Source of the DNA: UBA4421 sp002704225
GTDB lineage: Bacteria; Pseudomonadota; Gammaproteobacteria; Pseudomonadales; Azotimanducaceae
NCBI GenBank assembly: GCA_902556425.1
Contig: CACDWG010000001.1
Span: 124,001-188,000 of the forward strand
DNA: 64,000 nt
Direction: 5' to 3'
Under the pieces are notes generated by a model. The model was not told the origin of the DNA, searched no databases, and saw nothing but the letters and a program-made list of their open reading frames with translations. Both the position numbers and the translations under genes were made by a program. This document shows positions 17,130 through 25,472 of the stretch, piece after piece. Numbering within the stretch: position 1 is the first letter of the stretch; every line of letters starts with the position of its first letter.

Positions 17130-18320
17130 ATGTCATCAGCGGTAGAATTGGCTTTGAATGCGGTGATCGGTCGCCCGACCGAACCCGTGATGCTGGACAC
17201 CCCTCTGAGCGTTGATCAATTGCCAACGCCGGCCTTGGTGCTTGACCGAGAGATCATGACCGCCAACATTCAGACCATGTCCCAACATCTGGGCAAGTAC
17301 GGCAAGGGGTTTCGTCCTCACGCCAAGACGCACAAATGCCCAACCATCGCCCGACTGCAAATGGAGGCAGGCGCGGTGGGGATTTGTACCGCAAAAGTCA
17401 GCGAAGCAGCTGTGATGGTGCATGCCGGCATCGAATGCGTGTTGATTACGTCGCCGGTTTCGACGCCCGACAAGGCCAGTGCCGTGAATGCGATCCTTGG
17501 CTTACGGGTCACCCTGTTGTTGGTGGTTGATTCCATGGAAGGGTTCGCAGCGCTGGCATCAGCGATTGATGACGACAAGCGTGTCGGCATCTTGCTGGAT
17601 CTTGACGTGTCGATGGGCAGAACAGGCATACGCGACGACGCGCTCTTTTTGCGGTTGATAGAAGCAGTGCACAGCGATGACCGCTTTTACTTTGCCGGTA
17701 TTCAGCATTACGCGGGTCATATCATGCACATTCCAGAGTTTGAGAAACGCCGCGAAAAGTCTCTCCGATCTTGGGAGCGGCTGGCGAGCAAGTTCGATTT
17801 GCTGGAACAGCAGGGTGTAACGCCGGATATCGTAACCGGTGGCGGCACTGGGACTTTTGATATTGACGTGACTCTTGATCCGCTGACAGACATTCAGGTG
17901 GGTAGCTACATCTTCATGGACGAAGAGTATCGTCAGGTTGCTGGGCCCACCTCAGACCGTTTTCAGGGATTCGATCTGGCGTTGACCGTGGCCTGTACGG
18001 CGATCAGTCAGCCGCAAAATGCGACCATCACCGTTGACGGCGGCTACAAAGCATTTGCTTCAGACAGCGTTAATCCCGTATGCGATGCGCTTCCGGATCT
18101 GCAGTTTCGATTTGCTGGGGATGAGCACGGCGTGCTGATTCTGCCTTCTGAAAATCCCGGTGATAATGAAATTTCTGCGGTGCGGCTTGGTCAGGTGCTG
18201 GAATTTGCGGTTCCGCATTGCGACCCGACGGTCAATTTGCATGATCAATACTGGATCCGCGAAGCCGACGGCATGATTCACAGCCTTTGGCCCATATCGG
18301 CCCGCGGCTGCTCGTGGTAA
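17130..18320 (+). CDS. D-threonine aldolase-like PLP enzyme (DSD1/alanine-racemase fold)
   Basis: 396 residues. The N-terminal barrel opens LPTPALVLDRE and carries FRPHAKTHKC, where the lysine near residue 66 is the PLP-binding lysine of fold-type III enzymes. GICTAKVSEA and GGGTGTFDID, a glycine-rich phosphate loop, follow. Near the C-terminus, VPHCDPTVNLHD gives a His-x-Asp pair like the metal ligands of D-threonine aldolase, rather than the His-x-Cys of eukaryotic-type D-serine dehydratase. It probably cleaves or dehydrates D-hydroxy amino acids with PLP and a divalent metal. The gene stands alone between an unknown gene and exbB. Confidence 0.82.
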   Translation: MSSAVELALNAVIGRPTEPVMLDTPLSVDQLPTPALVLDREIMTANIQTMSQHLGKYGKGFRPHAKTHKCPTIARLQMEAGAVGICTAKVSEAAVMVHAGIECVLITSPVSTPDKASAVNAILGLRVTLLLVVDSMEGFAALASAIDDDKRVGILLDLDVSMGRTGIRDDALFLRLIEAVHSDDRFYFAGIQHYAGHIMHIPEFEKRREKSLRSWERLASKFDLLEQQGVTPDIVTGGGTGTFDIDVTLDPLTDIQVGSYIFMDEEYRQVAGPTSDRFQGFDLALTVACTAISQPQNATITVDGGYKAFASDSVNPVCDALPDLQFRFAGDEHGVLILPSENPGDNEISAVRLGQVLEFAVPHCDPTVNLHDQYWIREADGMIHSLWPISARGCSW

Positions 18321-18345
18321 CGGAAGAATTCGCAGGGCTTGTTGA

Positions 18346-18948
18346 ATGCTAGAAATTTTTCAAGACGGTGGCTTCCTGATGCTGCCCATCGCGTTTTGCA
18401 GCGTCATCGCCATGGCGATTTGCCTCGAGCGTTGGTGGTCGCTGCGCCGGGCACAGGTGTTGCCTGAGCCGCTTATGGCGCGAATGCATGATACTTCCGG
18501 CTGGCCTAGCAGCAGCACGGCGCTGAACGAGTTGGGTGAAACCTCGCAATTGGGCTATGTAGTAGCAGTGGGGCTGGCCAACGTTTCACAGCCCAAGGAC
18601 GAATTCCAAAAAGCAAGGCAAACTGCGTTGGACATTACGGCACACAGCTTAGAGCGTCATTTGACGGGGCTCGGTGTTGTTGCGTCGATTTGTCCGCTGC
18701 TGGGTATTCTCGGTACCGTGGTGGGGCTGATTGAGGTGTTTGATCAACTGTTCGCCGCCGGGCAGACCGACTCGCAATTGCTGGCGGGAGGTATTTCCAC
18801 CGCGCTGATTACCACGGCAGCGGGACTGTCGGTAGCCATTCCAGCCTTGGTTTGTCATCGCGCGCTGCTGCGCCATGTCGATGCACTCTTGCTCGAGATT
18901 GAGGCGGTGAGTGATCGGTTTTTTGATCAAATGAGAAAGGACGCTTAA
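18346..18948 (+). CDS. MotA/TolQ/ExbB proton channel family protein
   Basis: 200 residues with three spans: an N-terminal one (GGFLMLPIAFCSVIAMAICLE, ~8-28), and two after a cytoplasmic loop (VVASICPLLGILGTVVGLIEVF; ALITTAAGLSVAIPALV). The TolQ/ExbB block GLGVVASICPLLGILGTVVGL is diagnostic. With the ExbD protein encoded immediately downstream (adjacent stop and start) it forms a proton-driven energising complex. The gene pair precedes lpxK in Pseudomonas as well. Its partner envelope protein is not known, so ExbB is a family name only here. Confidence 0.9.
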   Translation: MLEIFQDGGFLMLPIAFCSVIAMAICLERWWSLRRAQVLPEPLMARMHDTSGWPSSSTALNELGETSQLGYVVAVGLANVSQPKDEFQKARQTALDITAHSLERHLTGLGVVASICPLLGILGTVVGLIEVFDQLFAAGQTDSQLLAGGISTALITTAAGLSVAIPALVCHRALLRHVDALLLEIEAVSDRFFDQMRKDA

Positions 18949-19416
18949 GTGGCACGGGTGAGAGCCGCGCGCCGCGAACCCGGAATCGAAATAACGCCAC
19001 TGATTGACGTGGTGTTCTTACTACTGATTTTTTTTATGGTGTCTTCGAACTTTGTGCAAAACCGAGTCATCCATGTGTCACTGCCGGAATCCGATAGTGC
19101 GTTGGCTGGCAGTGGTGAGATATTGCAGATAACCGTTACCTCCGCTGGCGACTACTGGGTCGCCGGACAAGACCTTGGCCGTGATATCGAATCTCTGGTG
19201 GCGGCGGTTGATGACTACGCGCGGGTGCTGACGGTGGATCAGCTTGCCGCGCAGTCGGTAGAAATTCGAGCGGATGCAAATGCAACGCATCAGTCGGTGA
19301 TACGCGTGTTCGACGCTTGTGCCTCTGCCGGATTTGTTCAGGTGAGCCTAGCCACTGCCATGTCCGCGCAGACGTCTGAGTTCGCGCCATCGCAAAACTC
19401 TGATCCCAACCAATAA
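18949..19416 (+). CDS. ExbD/TolR family biopolymer transport protein
   Basis: 155 residues from a GTG start directly after the ExbB-family stop codon. The N-terminal EITPLIDVVFLLLIFFMVSS contains the single span with the essential aspartate of ExbD/TolR; a periplasmic domain follows, starting near residue 45. It pairs with the upstream ExbB-family channel. The MsbA-LpxK gene follows after 12 bp, so the channel is co-expressed with lipid A genes. Confidence 0.9.
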   Translation: MARVRAARREPGIEITPLIDVVFLLLIFFMVSSNFVQNRVIHVSLPESDSALAGSGEILQITVTSAGDYWVAGQDLGRDIESLVAAVDDYARVLTVDQLAAQSVEIRADANATHQSVIRVFDACASAGFVQVSLATAMSAQTSEFAPSQNSDPNQ

Positions 19417-19428
19417 CCGGAGCCGGTC

Positions 19429-22302
19429 ATGGCTGAAGACGCGAAACGCAAATCAGACTGGTCGATCTATCGTCGGCTGCTGGGATATGTAGGGCACTAT
19501 TGGCTGCTGCTGATCTTCGCTTTTATTGGGTTTGTTACTGCGGCGGCAGCGGAAGGGTACTTTGTCAGCTTGTTCGGTAATTTGATAGACGGTTGGGACG
19601 ATGCTCAAGTCCGCGCGGCGGCGACCATACCCATCATGATGGCCGTGGTGACCATGATGCGAGCCTTGGGGGCGATCCTCGGCGAAGCCGCGATGTCTCG
19701 GGTGTCCTTTGGCGTGGTCTACGATCTGCGTGAACAGCTGTTTGGCCACATTCTAAAATCTCCCAGCAGCTATTTTGATAGTGCAACCCAGGGTCATATT
19801 GTTTCGCAGATCACCTTTACGGTGACCCAACTGAGGGATACGGGCACCGATGCCCTCAGAGCGTTGATTCAAGACGGCTTGAAGGTGTTGGCCTACTTAA
19901 CCTTTATGTTGCTGATCGATTGGCGACTGACGATGTTGTTCATCGCCATGGCTCCGGTTCTGGGTTTGGTCGTGGCTTTCGCCAGTAATCGCTTTCGTCG
20001 GATCAGTCGCCGTATTCAGCATTCCATGGGCGATGTGACCCATGTGGTCTCAGAGGTTGCCAGTGGCTATCGAGAGGTCAAGATTTTTGGCGGACAAGAA
20101 CAGGAAGAAAGCCGCTTTCTCTCGGCGAGTAAGGTCAACCGCCAGCAGAACATGAAAATGGTGGTGACGAAGGTGTTCAGTTCCCAAACCAACGAAACCA
20201 TCATTGCTCTAGGGCTCTGCGGGTTGATCTTGGTGTTGTACAGCCCTGACTTTGGGGTGCAGCTGTCCAGCGGTAAGGCCGTGGAATTCTTGGTATTGGC
20301 AGGCATGCTGGGTCGTCCGATTCGCAAGCTCTCGGAAATTAATGCGAAGCTGCAGCGCGGCTTTGCAGCGGCAGAAGATATTTTTAAGCAGTTAGATTCC
20401 GGGATCGAACAAAACACAGGCGTTTTTGAGCTTGAACGCGCTCGCGGTGACGTGGCGATTGACGGTGTCAGTTTTCGTTACACGCCGGAAGGTCCAGACG
20501 TTCTCCACGGTGTTAGCCTGAATATCGCCCCTGGTCAGACCGTAGCGCTGGTCGGTCGGTCCGGTAGTGGTAAATCTACCTTGGCCAGCTTGTTGCCCCG
20601 ATTCTATGATGTGGGGCGCGGTAGTCTGTCGCTGGACGGCACCCCGATCGAATCCTTTGAACTCGGTAATCTGCGCAAACATATCTCCTTCGTGAGTCAA
20701 CAGGTCACCTTATTCAACGATACGCTGCGCAATAACATTGCTTATGGCGACATGGCAGAGGCTACGGACGAAGAGATCAATCAAGCCTTGCAGCGCTCCT
20801 ATGCCGATGAGTTTGTTCGCAACCTACCCGACGGGCTGGAAACCTTGGTTGGCGATGATGGCGTGTTGCTGTCTGGCGGGCAACGGCAGCGAATCGCTAT
20901 TGCCCGAGCGCTTCTGAAGGATGCCCCGGTGCTGATCATGGATGAGGCCACGTCGGCGCTCGACAACGAATCAGAAAAGTACATTCAGGCCGCCTTGCAA
21001 GAGGTTATGGTCGGTCGCACAACATTAGTGATCGCCCATCGCTTGTCCACCGTAGAGTCAGCGGACGTGATCGTGGTGATGGATCAAGGCAGGATCGTGC
21101 AGCGGGGCAGCCACAAAGAACTGCTTAGCCAAGAAGGTTTGTATGCCGATCTCTACAACGCGCAGTTTCAGGATGATGAAGAGCCGCCGTCTGCACCGGC
21201 GAGGTCCGCGACACCGGTCGCGGCAGTCTCAGCGGCACAGTCTCGATCCGGGGCACTGCTGGGGCAATCTGCCAATGCGCTTACTAGGGCGTGGTACAGC
21301 GACGCGTTGTGGGTAAAAACGCTTATGCCATTGGCATGGCTTTACGGGTGGATCAGCCGGCGTCGTGCCGTGAGGCAGAAGGCGCTCGGTCAGCAGCGTG
21401 CTGCTGAAAAGTCCGCGCGCCTGCCAATCATCGTTATTGGCAACATTACTGTTGGCGGTACGGGCAAAACACCGATGGTGGTGGCCCTAGTGAACTTTTT
21501 AACGGCTCGTGGGTTTACGCCCGGCGTTGTGTCACGTGGCTACAAGGGCAAGCTCAGTCGTCAAGGTGCGCTCATACCTGCTGGAGCGTCGCCGGGCTTG
21601 TATTCGGACGAAGGGGTGATGCTAAAACACAAACTGCATTGTCCGATCGCCATCGCGGCGGATCGGACTCGGGGTGTTGAACTGCTACGTCAGTCCGGCT
21701 GTGATGTGGTGGTAGCTGACGATGGCCTGCAACATTATGCCATGGCGCGTGACGTAGAAATTGCCTTGGTCGACGCGACTCGCGGCCTAGGTAATGGTTT
21801 GCTGTTGCCTGCTGGACCACTGCGAGAGCCTGTGGAGCGGCTGCGTGAAGTGGACTTTGTGGTCAGCCACGGCGGAGCATCCGGCTTGCACGCGGGTGAA
21901 TACACGATGACCACTGAACCTGTGCGTTTTCGACGTTTGAGTGATGGCGTGCAGGCTTCTGTCGAGGCTTTTCAGGAGCAGCACCCTTGGGTTCGAGCAC
22001 TGTGCGGTATTGGCAATCCAGACCGGTTTTTACATACCCTTGCTCAAATCGGGGTGTCCGTTGAGCCGCATGTGTATCCTGATCACCATGGCTTTAGTGG
22101 CGATGAGCTCGACTTTACTGATGGTTCACCCATTGTCTGTACCGACAAGGACGCCATCAAATTGAGCGAGCTGGATATCGATTTAAGTCATGTCTGGGCA
22201 CTTGAAATCGCCATAGACCTCCCCGAAGACTTTGCTCAAGCGTTAACGTCGCTGCTCCAAGAACGGCGCATTAAACCCGGCGCGAACGAGGGCGCCCTCT
22301 GA
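19429..22302 (+). CDS. MsbA-LpxK fusion: lipid A flippase joined to tetraacyldisaccharide 4'-kinase
   Basis: 957 residues in one uninterrupted frame. Residues 1-~330: six-span ABC exporter domain of MsbA type. ~335-580: ATPase with Walker A GRSGSGKST (376-384), signature LSGGQRQR (481-488) and Walker B VLIMDEATSALD (~501-512). ~585-625: an alanine/proline/serine linker (PPSAPARSATPVAAVSA). ~625-957: complete LpxK starting near LTRAWYSDALWVK, with the P-loop GNITVGGTGKTP (671-682), SRGYKGK, RTRGVELL, DDGLQHYAMARD and LPAGPLREP. MsbA flips lipid A-core across the inner membrane and LpxK adds the 4'-phosphate of lipid A. The genes are usually separate neighbours. The stop overlaps the kdsB start (TGATG). 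Confidence 0.93.
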   Translation: MAEDAKRKSDWSIYRRLLGYVGHYWLLLIFAFIGFVTAAAAEGYFVSLFGNLIDGWDDAQVRAAATIPIMMAVVTMMRALGAILGEAAMSRVSFGVVYDLREQLFGHILKSPSSYFDSATQGHIVSQITFTVTQLRDTGTDALRALIQDGLKVLAYLTFMLLIDWRLTMLFIAMAPVLGLVVAFASNRFRRISRRIQHSMGDVTHVVSEVASGYREVKIFGGQEQEESRFLSASKVNRQQNMKMVVTKVFSSQTNETIIALGLCGLILVLYSPDFGVQLSSGKAVEFLVLAGMLGRPIRKLSEINAKLQRGFAAAEDIFKQLDSGIEQNTGVFELERARGDVAIDGVSFRYTPEGPDVLHGVSLNIAPGQTVALVGRSGSGKSTLASLLPRFYDVGRGSLSLDGTPIESFELGNLRKHISFVSQQVTLFNDTLRNNIAYGDMAEATDEEINQALQRSYADEFVRNLPDGLETLVGDDGVLLSGGQRQRIAIARALLKDAPVLIMDEATSALDNESEKYIQAALQEVMVGRTTLVIAHRLSTVESADVIVVMDQGRIVQRGSHKELLSQEGLYADLYNAQFQDDEEPPSAPARSATPVAAVSAAQSRSGALLGQSANALTRAWYSDALWVKTLMPLAWLYGWISRRRAVRQKALGQQRAAEKSARLPIIVIGNITVGGTGKTPMVVALVNFLTARGFTPGVVSRGYKGKLSRQGALIPAGASPGLYSDEGVMLKHKLHCPIAIAADRTRGVELLRQSGCDVVVADDGLQHYAMARDVEIALVDATRGLGNGLLLPAGPLREPVERLREVDFVVSHGGASGLHAGEYTMTTEPVRFRRLSDGVQASVEAFQEQHPWVRALCGIGNPDRFLHTLAQIGVSVEPHVYPDHHGFSGDELDFTDGSPIVCTDKDAIKLSELDIDLSHVWALEIAIDLPEDFAQALTSLLQERRIKPGANEGAL

Positions 22303-23045
22303 TGAACATACACATTGTGATTCCCGCTCGGTTTGCGTCCACACGTTTGCCGGGTAAGCCCTTGGCGGATATCGCCGGTGAGCCCATGATCGTCAGAGTG
22401 GCCGCACAAGCCGCCCGCAGCATGGCCAATGATGTGGTGGTCGCCGTTGACGATCAGCGAGTAGCGGATGTCGTGATCGCCGCGGGCTGGCAGGCAGAAA
22501 TGACCCGAGAAGACCATGCGTCTGGCTCGGACCGGGTGATGGAGGTCGCATCACGACGCGGTTGGTCTGATGATGATATCGTGATTAATGTGCAGGGTGA
22601 CGAACCCTTGGTGCCACCTCAAGTCATCGACCAGCTTTGCCAAGGGATGTTGGCTCAACCAGAGGTGGCTATGGCGACCTTGTCGGAGCCCATCAGCGAT
22701 ATCGATGATTTTCTGAATCCCAATGTGGTCAAGGTTGTCGCCGATGATGCGGGTTTGGCGATGACATTTTCGCGTTCACCCGTACCCTATCCTCGGGATG
22801 CCGAAGGCCGCGACGTGCCAGATGGTGCGGCTCGACATGTGGGGATCTACGGGTTTCGCGTCAGCGCACTGCGTCGCTTTATCGCGCTGGGCGAATCTTC
22901 TTTGGAGGGTATTGAAAAACTAGAGCAGCTGCGTTGGCTGCAGGCCTCGTTACCATTGCTGGTCCTTCAGGCTGAAGTACGTGTGCCCGGTGGTGTCGAT
23001 ACACCGGACGATCTGGCAAGAGTGCAGGCGCTGTTTAGCGCCTGA
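22302..23045 (+). CDS. kdsB: CMP-Kdo synthetase (3-deoxy-manno-octulosonate cytidylyltransferase)
   Basis: 247 residues. The N-terminal nucleotidyltransferase motif IPARFASTRLPGKPL (residues 6-20), the EDHASGSDRVMEV segment, INVQGDEPLVP and the C-terminal PGGVDTPDDLARV are all standard for KdsB. It activates Kdo with CTP for attachment to lipid A, so it works directly downstream of the LpxK step encoded by the overlapping gene upstream. The small ycaR gene found between lpxK and kdsB in Pseudomonas and E. coli is absent. Confidence 0.96.
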   Translation: MNIHIVIPARFASTRLPGKPLADIAGEPMIVRVAAQAARSMANDVVVAVDDQRVADVVIAAGWQAEMTREDHASGSDRVMEVASRRGWSDDDIVINVQGDEPLVPPQVIDQLCQGMLAQPEVAMATLSEPISDIDDFLNPNVVKVVADDAGLAMTFSRSPVPYPRDAEGRDVPDGAARHVGIYGFRVSALRRFIALGESSLEGIEKLEQLRWLQASLPLLVLQAEVRVPGGVDTPDDLARVQALFSA

Positions 23046-23074
23046 CTCCATCAACGTCGTGTTCGGCGACGTGA

Positions 23075-23842
23075 CTACTTAGGTGCCATACGGATAGCAC
23101 CGTCCAAACGAATGGTCTCACCGTTGAGATAGGCGTTCTCAACAATCTGCTTGCTCAGGGAGGCAAACTCGTGGGGCAGGCCCAATCGCTTCGGGTACTG
23201 AACCATGTCGATCAGCGGATCGCGTACCTGGTCTGGCGCGCCTTCCATCATCGGTGTGTTGAAAATGCCAGGGGCGATGGTGCAGATACGTACGCCCTGG
23301 CGAGACAGGTCGCGGGCGATTGGCAGGGTCATGCCTGATACGCCGGCCTTACTGGCTGAGTAGGCTGCCTGACCAATCTGGCCGTCAAATGCAGCAACAG
23401 ATGCGGTATTGATCACCACTCCACGCTCCAGTGCTTCGCCTTCTGGTTCGTTGACTTGCATGATCGCCGCGCACTTGCTGAGCACTGAGAACGTACCGAT
23501 CAAGTTCACCTGCACAATGAAATTGAATTTGGCGATGTCGAGAGCGCCTTCGCGTCCAACTGTGCGAGAGGCAGCACCGATGCCGGCGCAGTTTACGTTG
23601 ACGTGGATCGCGCCAAAGTCTTCGGCTATCTGATTCACTGCATTGCTGACGGATTCGTCGTCGGTAACGTTTACCTGATAAGCACGGGCATCGCCAAGTT
23701 CGTTGGCAGTGGCGTTGGCCAAGTCTTCATTCAAGTCCAAAATGGCGACTTTGCCGCCATTGGCGATAATCATCTCTGCAGTGGCTCGGCCGAGACCGGA
23801 AGCGCCACCGGTAATGACTGCTACTTTTCCCTCAATGTTCAC
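23075..23842 (-). CDS. Short-chain dehydrogenase, 3-hydroxyacyl-CoA dehydrogenase type II-like
   Basis: 255 residues from a GTG start with AGGAAAG upstream. The NAD site TGGASGLG is at residues 11-18, NCAG near 84-87, the catalytic Ser near 148 (NTASVAAFDGQIGQ), and YSASK with Tyr161 and Lys165. The ITGGASGLGRATAE opening and PGIFNTPMMEGAPDQVRD are typical of the HSD17B10-like 3-hydroxy(-2-methyl)acyl-CoA dehydrogenases. It probably oxidises a 3-hydroxyacyl-CoA with NAD+ in fatty-acid or isoleucine degradation. It sits between kdsB and the alkB-like gene, a slot where Pseudomonas carries ptpA. Confidence 0.87.
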   Translation of the reverse strand: MNIEGKVAVITGGASGLGRATAEMIIANGGKVAILDLNEDLANATANELGDARAYQVNVTDDESVSNAVNQIAEDFGAIHVNVNCAGIGAASRTVGREGALDIAKFNFIVQVNLIGTFSVLSKCAAIMQVNEPEGEALERGVVINTASVAAFDGQIGQAAYSASKAGVSGMTLPIARDLSRQGVRICTIAPGIFNTPMMEGAPDQVRDPLIDMVQYPKRLGLPHEFASLSKQIVENAYLNGETIRLDGAIRMAPK

Positions 23843-23913
23843 AGGCTTTCCTTTTGTTGGTTGTGAAAACCTCCCTAGTATACCCTAGCCCCTGAACAGA
23901 TTTGGATTTACGA

Positions 23914-24456
23914 ATGCGTTTCATCGAGGGTTTTTTGTCGCCGGGTCAGGCCCACGACTTGTTGGCTCAACTGGAAGATTCCGACTGGATTGAATGGCAG
24001 CGCGAAACCTTCAGGATTTTCGGGCGTCAGGTCGATGCACCTCGCACCCTGTCTTGGTTTGGTGACGCAGGCCTGAATTATCGCTATACAGGCATCGACC
24101 ACCGCGCTGTTGGTTGGCCGGAGCCGCTACAGCGCTTAAAAACTCGGGTGGAACAGGCAGCGGGGCAGGTGTTCAATTTTCTCTTGCTCAATCGATACGT
24201 TGATGGGTCTGAATACATGGGTTGGCATCGTGATGATGAACATGGGTGTCGCGGCGATATCGCTTCGCTCAGCCTCGGTGCGCCTCGGCGCTTTAGCATT
24301 GATCAGTCGATTTCCCAACAGCAAGCCCGTCGACAAACGCTTGCTTTGGGCAATGGTTCCTTGCTGGTGTTTGACGGTCGTCAACGACATTGTCTGAGAG
24401 CGACTAAGAAGCCCTGCGGTGTCAGGATCAACCTGACCTTTCGTCTGATCAGCTGA
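23914..24456 (+). CDS. AlkB-like 2-oxoglutarate/Fe(II) dioxygenase
   Basis: 180 residues from ATG 23914. The double-stranded beta-helix iron site is visible as WHRDDEHG (the H-x-D pair), preceded by LLNRYVDGSEYMGWH. The distal histidine and the 2-oxoglutarate arginine are in RQRHCLRATKKPCGVRINLTFR, with the R-x-N-x-T-F-R ending typical of the AlkB/ALKBH2-3 family. IASLSLGAPRRFSI is another family block. It probably repairs alkylated bases (1-methyladenine, 3-methylcytosine) by oxidative demethylation. The stop overlaps the murB start (TGATG), so the two are translationally coupled. Confidence 0.9.
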   Translation: MRFIEGFLSPGQAHDLLAQLEDSDWIEWQRETFRIFGRQVDAPRTLSWFGDAGLNYRYTGIDHRAVGWPEPLQRLKTRVEQAAGQVFNFLLLNRYVDGSEYMGWHRDDEHGCRGDIASLSLGAPRRFSIDQSISQQQARRQTLALGNGSLLVFDGRQRHCLRATKKPCGVRINLTFRLIS

Positions 24457-25472
24457 TGATTCGTTCAGAAATTTCCTTAAAAAACACGTTGGCCCTGACG
24501 TCATCGGCAGACCATGTTGCTGCTGTGGACTCGGTTGCCGACGCTCAAGATGCTATCGAATTTGGCCGAAGAAACGACGCTGAACTGCGCTGTCTGGGAG
24601 AAGGCTCTAATGTGGTCTTGATGCCGCGCGTGTCGGGTCTCATTTGTCGTGTGACTCAGGCCGATATCACCCTTGTGAATACCGACGCTGAGAGCGTGAC
24701 CGTAAGCGTAGGTGCGGGGAAAAACTGGCATGAGCTGGTGCAAGAGACTCTCGCCCAAAATTGGTACGGATTGGAAAATCTGGCGTTAATACCGGGTTCT
24801 GTCGGTGCTGCGCCAGTGCAAAACATTGGCGCGTATGGGGTAGAAGTTGCAGAGCGCTTGGTGTCAGTGGACGTTGTTCGAGGAGATGGCTCGGTGCATA
24901 AAATGAGCGCTGCAGATTGCGAATTCGGTTATCGGGACAGTATTTTTAAGCGGCGGGTTGCTGACGGTTCTCAGCCTCTACTGATTTTGGCGATCACGCT
25001 GCGGCTGAGTAAACGGCCGGTCGTGAATCTTTCGTATCGTGATCTGGGTAAAGCACTGGGTCTCAGCGAAACGAAAACTTCGGTCTTACCGTCACCCCAA
25101 CAGGTCGCAGAAGCCGTTATATCGATCCGTCGTGCCAAGTTGCCAGATCCGGGCGAGCACCCCAATGTGGGAAGCTTTTTCAAAAATCCGGTGGTGGACG
25201 AAGGTGCTGCTGCCCGTCTAGGTGAACTGGGGGCGACGCCATACGCGTTCAACGGTGGGTTTAAAGTGTCGGCTGCACAGTTAATTGACTTGGCCGGCTG
25301 GAAGGGCGTTCGGCGAGGCGATGTGGGCTGCTGGCCTCAGCAGCCGCTGGTTCTTATCAATTACGGTCAAGCCACCGCGCAGAATGTGTTGGACTTTGCT
25401 AACGACATTCAGCGCAGTGTGTCCGATACGTTTCAGGTAGAACTGGAACCTGAGCCATCCGTTTTATCCTGA
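24456..25472 (+). CDS. murB: UDP-N-acetylenolpyruvoylglucosamine reductase
   Basis: 338 residues. FAD-binding motifs of MurB are present: LRCLGEGSNVVLM, the LENLALIPGSVGAAPVQNIGAYGVE block (split here into LENLALIPGSVG and APVQNIGAYGVE), GYRDSIFK, and SFFKNPVV with the catalytic serine. Its length and the C-terminal PLVLINYG/ATAQNVLDFA segment fit the E. coli-type (type I) enzyme. It reduces UDP-GlcNAc-enolpyruvate to UDP-MurNAc with NADPH in peptidoglycan precursor synthesis. Its 3' end overlaps the 3' end of the convergent rne gene by 40 bp. Confidence 0.96.
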   Translation: MIRSEISLKNTLALTSSADHVAAVDSVADAQDAIEFGRRNDAELRCLGEGSNVVLMPRVSGLICRVTQADITLVNTDAESVTVSVGAGKNWHELVQETLAQNWYGLENLALIPGSVGAAPVQNIGAYGVEVAERLVSVDVVRGDGSVHKMSAADCEFGYRDSIFKRRVADGSQPLLILAITLRLSKRPVVNLSYRDLGKALGLSETKTSVLPSPQQVAEAVISIRRAKLPDPGEHPNVGSFFKNPVVDEGAAARLGELGATPYAFNGGFKVSAAQLIDLAGWKGVRRGDVGCWPQQPLVLINYGQATAQNVLDFANDIQRSVSDTFQVELEPEPSVLS

